DNA of 64,000 bases from Hymenobacter oligotrophus. GTDB taxonomy: Bacteria; Bacteroidota; Bacteroidia; Cytophagales; Hymenobacteraceae. The stretch is taken from the NCBI RefSeq assembly GCF_003574965.1, contig NZ_CP032317.1, positions 3,968,001 through 4,032,000 of the forward strand, written 5' to 3'. The position numbers and the translations under genes are program-made. The notes beneath the pieces are model-generated. The model worked only from the letters and a program-made list of their open reading frames with translations, made no database searches and had not been told where the DNA came from. The number at the start of each line of letters is the position of its first letter. The stretch's first letter is position 1. Below, one piece after another: positions 59,515 through 64,000 of the stretch.

Positions 59515-60000
59515 ATGACTGAAAACACTCCCGCCGCCACCCAACCGCCACCCGCCGACCACACCGTGGTGGTGCGCGTAGGCCCCGATGCGCTGCTTGC
59601 CGATGTGCAGGCCGGCCGACATACCTTCATCATCGACGAGCCCGTGGCCGTTGGTGGGCACGACCGCGGCCCCACGCCCTACGATATGCTGCTCTCGGCC
59701 CTAGGTGCCTGCACGGCCATCACGCTGCGCCTGTATGCCAACCAAAAGCAATGGCCGCTCGAGGGCGTAGAGGTACGCCTTTCGCACGGGCGCGAGCACC
59801 GGCTCGACTGCGAGCAATGCGAGCAGGAAGCCGGTGCCAACCTCGAAGTGGTGCGCAAGCAGCTGCGCCTGCTCGGGCCCCTCACGGCCGAGCAACGCCA
59901 GCGTTTGGAGGTAATCTCGGCCAAGTGCCCGGTGCAGAAAACCCTCAGCAAAAGCCTGCGCATCGAAACCACTTTGGTGCCCGCCGATGCTTGGGTGTGA
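59515..60000 (+). CDS. OsmC family peroxiredoxin-like protein
   Basis: The protein has 161 residues from the ATG at 59515 (MTENTPAATQPPPADHTVVV). The two conserved cysteines of OsmC/Ohr proteins are in LSALGACTAITLRLYANQ (peroxidatic) and VISAKCPVQKTLSKSL (resolving). It also has SHGREHRLDCEQCEQEAGAN with an extra CxxC pair, as in the YhfA-like subgroup. The protein acts as a cytoplasmic dimer and removes organic hydroperoxides with dihydrolipoamide-type reductants. It is monocistronic. Confidence 0.9.
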   Translation: MTENTPAATQPPPADHTVVVRVGPDALLADVQAGRHTFIIDEPVAVGGHDRGPTPYDMLLSALGACTAITLRLYANQKQWPLEGVEVRLSHGREHRLDCEQCEQEAGANLEVVRKQLRLLGPLTAEQRQRLEVISAKCPVQKTLSKSLRIETTLVPADAWV

Positions 60001-60109
60001 GCCCTAGGTACCCACAGCTTGCGTTGCCATAAAGGGCCTACGCACCGAACAAAAAACCTTGCCGACTCCAGATCAAGCAATGCCTGCGGTAGTCGTTCTG
60101 CATAAGCCC

Positions 60110-60150
60110 AACAAAAAGCCCGGTTGCTGTTAGCAACCGGGCTTTTTGTT
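60110..60150. terminator. Bidirectional terminator, 19-bp perfect stem
   Basis: Arms 60110-60128 and 60132-60150 with loop GTT and A5/T5 runs separate the convergent OsmC and serS genes. CCTAGG stands right beside it (60152-60157). Confidence 0.9.
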
Positions 60151-60170
60151 ACCTAGGCGAAGCGCTGGAG

Positions 60171-61448
60171 CTAGCCCAGCTGCGCAAAGCCGCAGTAGCG
60201 GTGCAGCACCTCGGGCAGGCGAATGGTGCCATCGGCTTGCTGGTTGTTTTCGAGCAAGGCTGCCACAATGCGCGGCAAGGCCAGCGCCGAGCCGTTGAGC
60301 GTGTGCAGCAGCTGCGTTTTGTTGTTTTCGTCGCGGTAGCGCAGCTTCAGGCGGTTGGCCTGGTAGGTTTCGAAGTTCGAGCAGGAGGATACCTCCAGCC
60401 AGCGCTGCTGCGCCGCCGACCACACTTCCAAGTCGTAGGTGAGGGCCGAGGTGAAGCCCATATCGCCGCCGCAGAGGCGCAGCACGCGGTAGGGCAGCTC
60501 CAGCTTCTGCAGTAGGCCTTCGATATGGCCCAGCATGCGCTCCAGGGTTTGGTACGAGCGCTCCGGCAGATCGATTTCCACAATCTCTACCTTATCGAAC
60601 TGGTGGAGGCGGTTGAGGCCGCGCACGTGCGCACCCCACGAGCCCGCCTCGCGGCGGAAGCAGGGCGTATAGCCCGCGTTGCGCACGGGCAGGCGCTCGG
60701 TGGCAATAATTTCGTCGCGGTAGAGGTTGGTAATGGGCACCTCCGCCGTCGGAATTAGGTACAGGTCGTCGGCGGTGGCGTGGTACATCTGGCCCTCTTT
60801 GTCGGGCAGCTGACCGGTGCCGTACCCCGAGGCCTCGTTGATGAGAATGGGCGGCTGCATTTCGGTGTAGCCGGCGGCCATGGCTTCATCAAGGAAGAAG
60901 TTGATGAGCGCGCGCTGCAAGCGGGCACCCTGGCCTTTGTACACCGGAAAGCCGGCGCCCGTAATCTTATTGCCGAGCTCAAAATCGATGATATCGAGCT
61001 TCTTAATCAGGTCCCAGTGGGGGAGGGCTTCGCCGGGTAGTTCGGGCTTATTGCCTACTTCGCGCACCACCTCGTTATCGTCGGCCGAGCGGCCGGCCGG
61101 CACGCTCGCGTGCGGCACGTTCGGAATGCGATACAAGGCGTCCTGCAGCTCCTTTTCCACGCCGGTTAGCTCTTCGGCAGCGGTTTTGGTTTGCTGCTTG
61201 AGGGCGGCGGTGCGGCTTTTCAGCTCTTCGGCGCCGGCTTTGTCGCCGCTTTTCATCAGCGCGCCAATTTGCTGGGCCAGCTTGTTGGCCTCGGCCTGGG
61301 CCGAGTCGTGCTCGGTTTGCAGCTGTCGGCGGCGTTGGTCGAGCTCCAGCACACGTTGCACCTCGGCCTCAGCGTTGGGGAAATTCCTTTTGGTTAGGCC
61401 GGCCAATACCCGGTCGGTTTGTTCTTTCAGGACGGAAACTTGCAGCAT
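60171..61448 (-). CDS. serS: Seryl-tRNA synthetase
   Basis: The protein has 425 residues from the ATG at 61448 (MLQVSVLKEQTDRVLAGLTK); the frame continues to 61874 but the promoter at 61479-61486 lies in it. The N-terminal long coiled-coil arm (about 30-100) contacts the tRNA-Ser long arm. The class II core shows motif 1 GARLQRALINFFLDEAM, motif 2 FRREAGSWGAHVRGLNRLHQ and motif 3 NGSALALPRIVAALLENNQQ. The TAEVP loop (LIPTAEVPITNLYRDE) recognises serine. Start and length agree with the family. Confidence 0.97.
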   Translation of the reverse strand: MLQVSVLKEQTDRVLAGLTKRNFPNAEAEVQRVLELDQRRRQLQTEHDSAQAEANKLAQQIGALMKSGDKAGAEELKSRTAALKQQTKTAAEELTGVEKELQDALYRIPNVPHASVPAGRSADDNEVVREVGNKPELPGEALPHWDLIKKLDIIDFELGNKITGAGFPVYKGQGARLQRALINFFLDEAMAAGYTEMQPPILINEASGYGTGQLPDKEGQMYHATADDLYLIPTAEVPITNLYRDEIIATERLPVRNAGYTPCFRREAGSWGAHVRGLNRLHQFDKVEIVEIDLPERSYQTLERMLGHIEGLLQKLELPYRVLRLCGGDMGFTSALTYDLEVWSAAQQRWLEVSSCSNFETYQANRLKLRYRDENNKTQLLHTLNGSALALPRIVAALLENNQQADGTIRLPEVLHRYCGFAQLG

Positions 61449-61876
61449 ACTTCGGCGACGATACGCGATGAAACGTGGCAAAAGTAGCGGTTTTCGGGTG
61501 CCGCCGGCAGTTCTGCCGCCGAGTTGGTGCGCTTCGGCACCTAGGAGCCGAAAAGCAAACAGCCCGCTCGGAACTAAGCCAATCTGCGAAAAGTTAAATT
61601 CTCGAGCACTGTTTATAAAATCGGTGCATCCTATTGGCCCTTTTGGCCGTATTGCGTAACATTGCGCAAGCAAGCCGGCGTCTGATGCCGGGCCCAGCCC
61701 TAGGTGGTTTCCGGCCCGATTGGTTCCAGCGCCCAGAGTCTCTAGCTTTTCTGACATCCTGCCCGCGCGTTTGCGCTGCTTATCTGTTGGGTTTGTGCCG
61801 TGGCAGCTCGCCAAAGGGCCGCGGCGGCATTTGCCGGGCATCTCCACCCCGATTTCTCTCCCTCCCGTACCCATTT
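61449..61876. other. 430-base divergent region between serS and rho
   Basis: It carries the serS promoter on the minus strand and a leader of up to some 300 bases for rho on the plus strand. I see two CCTAGG sites (61540, 61699) and a plus-strand TAGCTTTT (61742-61749) that might be a weak -7 box. A long rho leader fits autoregulation of rho, known from other bacteria, but no clear attenuator is visible. Confidence 0.45.
61479..61486 (-). promoter_or_regulatory. -7 box TACTTTTG for serS
   Basis: Perfect TAnnTTTG on the minus strand, 30 bases before the start codon. Confidence 0.6.
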
Positions 61877-64000
61877 ATGTACACTATTGACGAGCTCAAG
61901 GACCGCTTGTTGTCCGAGCTGAAGGAAATAGCCGAATCCCTTAACGTGGGCAATTTCCGCCGCCTGAGCAAGCAGGACCTTATCTACAAGATTCTGGATC
62001 AGCAAGCTATTACGCCGCCCGATAAAATGCCTACCAAACGGGCTCCGCTGGCCGAAACCATTGATGCCGCCCCTGCGCTGAATGGCAACGCAGCCCCAGC
62101 CGGCCGCCCCGAGCGCCGTGGTGGCCGCACTGCGGCACCGGCACCTGCGCCGTTGGCCGCCGAAGTTCCCGCACTCGAAGCAGCTGTGGCAGTAGCCGAC
62201 GCACCCGCCGTTGCGGTGCCGGAGGTACAAGCCAACGGGCGCCCGCCGCGCGGCGCACAGCGCGGTGGCCGCGGCCGTCGCAACGACGCCCCGGCCGTTT
62301 CCCTTGCCCCCGACGAAGACGCCAACACAACTGCCGCACCGCTGCCGCCCGTGGAGGCCCCGGCCCCCGACGCGCCCGTTATTGCGCAACCCGTACCCGA
62401 AATTCCGCAGCCCGCCGAAGCACCTGCGCCGCGCCCGGCCGAGGAGCAGCCCCGCGAGCAACGCCCCGTGCGTTTTGTGGTGCCGCAACCCGGCCGCGAG
62501 CCGCGCGAAATTCGCCCGGCCGATTACCGCCGCGACGCGCCGCGTCCCAACCGCAACGAGCCCCGCGAGCCGCGCCCCGTGCAGCAGGGTGCCCCCGAGC
62601 AAGCGCCCCAGGCGCCGCGCCCCCTAGGTGAGCAGCCGCGTCCGCTCAACGGGCAGGCACCGCAACAGCAGCAGCTACCCCGCGATGAACGCGAAGTGCG
62701 CGAGCCGCGGGAACCCCGCGAAATGCGCGAAGGCCGCGAACCCCGCGACCGTGACCAGCGCCGCGAAGAACGCTTTAACCGCGAAGGCCGCCAACCGCAG
62801 CAGCAAGGGCCGCGCCAGGCCGGCGAGCCAGGCCAGCAGCCGCAACAGCAGCGGCAGCCGCAATTGCCGCGCGTCGAGTCGTTGGATATCACCATCCCGA
62901 GCGAAGGTGCCCTGGAGATGATGCCCGACGGCGGCTACGGCTTCCTCCGCTCGCCCTACTACAACTACTTAGCCTCGCCCGACGACATTTACGTGTCCCC
63001 GCAGCAGGTAAAGCAGTACTCGCTCAAGGCCGGCGACACCGTGAAGTGCACCGTGCGCCCGCCCAAAGAAGGCGAGAAGTATTACGCTCTGGTAACGGTA
63101 GAGAGCGTAAACGGCCGCTCGGTAGAAGACGTGCGCGACCGGATTTCCTTCTCGCACCTTACGCCGTTGTTTGCCGAAGAGCGCCTGAAGCTGAGCACCT
63201 CGCCCTCGCAGTACAGCACGCGTATTCTGGATTTGTTTGCCCCCATTGGTAAAGGCCAGCGCGGCCTGATTGTGGCGCAGCCGAAAGTAGGCAAGACGGT
63301 GCTGCTGCAAGAAATTGCCAACTCCATCGCCGAAAACCACCCCGAGGTGTACCTGATGATTTTGCTCATCGACGAACGCCCCGAGGAGGTAACCGAAATG
63401 CAGCGCACGGTGAAAGCCGAAGTGCTCAGCTCGACCTTCGACGAAACCGCCGACCGCCACGTGAAAATCGCCGGCATGGCCCTCGACAAAGCCAAGCGCC
63501 TGGTGGAGTGCGGCCACGATGTGGTAATTCTGCTCGACTCGATTACCCGCCTCGCCCGCGCCTACAACACGGTGCAGCCCTCGTCGAGCCGCATCCTGTC
63601 GGGTGGTATCGATGCTGGCGCACTCCAGAAGCCCAAGCGCTTCTTCGGTGCCGCCCGCAACGTTGAGAATGGCGGTTCGCTCACCATCATTGCCACAGCC
63701 CTGACGGACACCGGCTCGAAGATGGATGAAGTAATCTTCGAAGAATTCAAGGGCACCGGCAACATGGAGTTGCAGCTCGACCGCAAGCTGGCCAACAAGC
63801 GCATCTTCCCGGCCATCGACGTGCCGGCATCCGGCACCCGCCGCGAAGACCTGCTGATGGGCAAGGAAGAGCTCAGCCGCGTGTGGGTACTGCGCAAGTT
63901 CATGTCCGACATGACCTCCACCGAGGCCATGGAGTTCCTGAAAGACCGCATGAAAGGCACCCGCGACAACATGGAATTCCTGGTATCGATGAACGGCTAA
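61877..64000 (+). CDS. rho: Transcription termination factor Rho with a long disordered insert
   Basis: The protein has 707 residues from the ATG at 61877 ([20 protein letters not shown]); the open frame upstream lacks similarity. The N-terminal helical domain (1-50; [15 protein letters not shown]) is followed by a disordered insert of about 285 residues, first Ala/Pro-rich, then Arg/Glu/Pro/Gln-rich ([20 protein letters not shown]). The cold-shock RNA-binding domain (about 338-410; [20 protein letters not shown]) and the RecA-type ATPase come next, with the P-loop [16 protein letters not shown] near 468, Walker [17 protein letters not shown] and the Q/R loops. The stop codon is the last codon of the window. 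Long inserts of this sort are typical of Bacteroidota Rho. Confidence 0.97.
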   Translation: MYTIDELKDRLLSELKEIAESLNVGNFRRLSKQDLIYKILDQQAITPPDKMPTKRAPLAETIDAAPALNGNAAPAGRPERRGGRTAAPAPAPLAAEVPALEAAVAVADAPAVAVPEVQANGRPPRGAQRGGRGRRNDAPAVSLAPDEDANTTAAPLPPVEAPAPDAPVIAQPVPEIPQPAEAPAPRPAEEQPREQRPVRFVVPQPGREPREIRPADYRRDAPRPNRNEPREPRPVQQGAPEQAPQAPRPLGEQPRPLNGQAPQQQQLPRDEREVREPREPREMREGREPRDRDQRREERFNREGRQPQQQGPRQAGEPGQQPQQQRQPQLPRVESLDITIPSEGALEMMPDGGYGFLRSPYYNYLASPDDIYVSPQQVKQYSLKAGDTVKCTVRPPKEGEKYYALVTVESVNGRSVEDVRDRISFSHLTPLFAEERLKLSTSPSQYSTRILDLFAPIGKGQRGLIVAQPKVGKTVLLQEIANSIAENHPEVYLMILLIDERPEEVTEMQRTVKAEVLSSTFDETADRHVKIAGMALDKAKRLVECGHDVVILLDSITRLARAYNTVQPSSSRILSGGIDAGALQKPKRFFGAARNVENGGSLTIIATALTDTGSKMDEVIFEEFKGTGNMELQLDRKLANKRIFPAIDVPASGTRREDLLMGKEELSRVWVLRKFMSDMTSTEAMEFLKDRMKGTRDNMEFLVSMNG

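Overview
The window looks like a chromosomal segment of a high-GC member of the Bacteroidota, most likely a Hymenobacter-like Cytophagales. The evidence is that start regions on both strands carry the Bacteroidota -7 promoter box TAnnTTTG, and that the M36 peptidase ends in a type IX secretion sorting domain. There is a carboxypeptidase-D-plug outer-membrane receptor, OmpA proteins with thrombospondin-3 repeats, a DUF4252 lipoprotein and a Rho factor with a long disordered insert. The genus is inferred; no rRNA is present to confirm it.

Layout. 1-2.2 kb: 3' end of an alpha-2-macroglobulin-like gene and a small secreted basic protein. 2.2-8.3 kb: ferredoxin, ferredoxin-NADP reductase, a large secreted M36 metallopeptidase and a Gly/Tyr/Arg/Asp-rich low-complexity protein. 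8.5-13.6 kb: a small membrane protein, a TPR histidine-kinase-like protein that lacks its catalytic motifs, tRNA-Arg, a TVP38-type membrane protein and a GT-C-like membrane protein. 13.8-21 kb: a PLP transsulfuration enzyme, an OmpA lipoprotein, fbaB, accD and three glycine-zipper proteins, two of them with OmpA domains. 21-31 kb: a PhoD-type phosphatase, an endonuclease III-like protein, a radical SAM enzyme, a frameshifted membrane gene, gamma carbonic anhydrase, a CNNM/CBS transporter, DsbD and an isoaspartyl peptidase. 31-45.6 kb: a probable 54-residue gene, an Lrp regulator, a MORN/TonB protein, trxA, dnaE, a desaturase, a LysM transglycosylase and an outer-membrane receptor. 45.7-64 kb: an O-methyltransferase, SRA-YDG protein, M16 peptidase, two GT9 glycosyltransferases, a Xaa-Pro aminopeptidase, OmpA/TSP3 protein, EVE protein, degenerate PolX, OsmC, serS and rho.

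This is mostly core metabolism, envelope biogenesis and information processing. There is no prophage, integron, CRISPR array or transposase gene. The strongest unexplained signal is the palindrome CCTAGG. A manual count gives about 91 copies in 64 kb, against about 21 expected at roughly 62% GC. It is several-fold denser between genes than within them, sits on the symmetry axis or in the arms of several terminator palindromes, and inside genes is read almost always as Leu-Gly (CTA-GGN). It behaves like a highly iterated palindrome comparable in kind to cyanobacterial HIP1.

Other points of note are two probable readers of modified bases (SRA and EVE), two enzymes whose folds are kept but whose catalytic residues are lost (histidine kinase and PolX), start regions that look leaderless, very long perfect terminator stems, and three families of intergenic inverted repeats.
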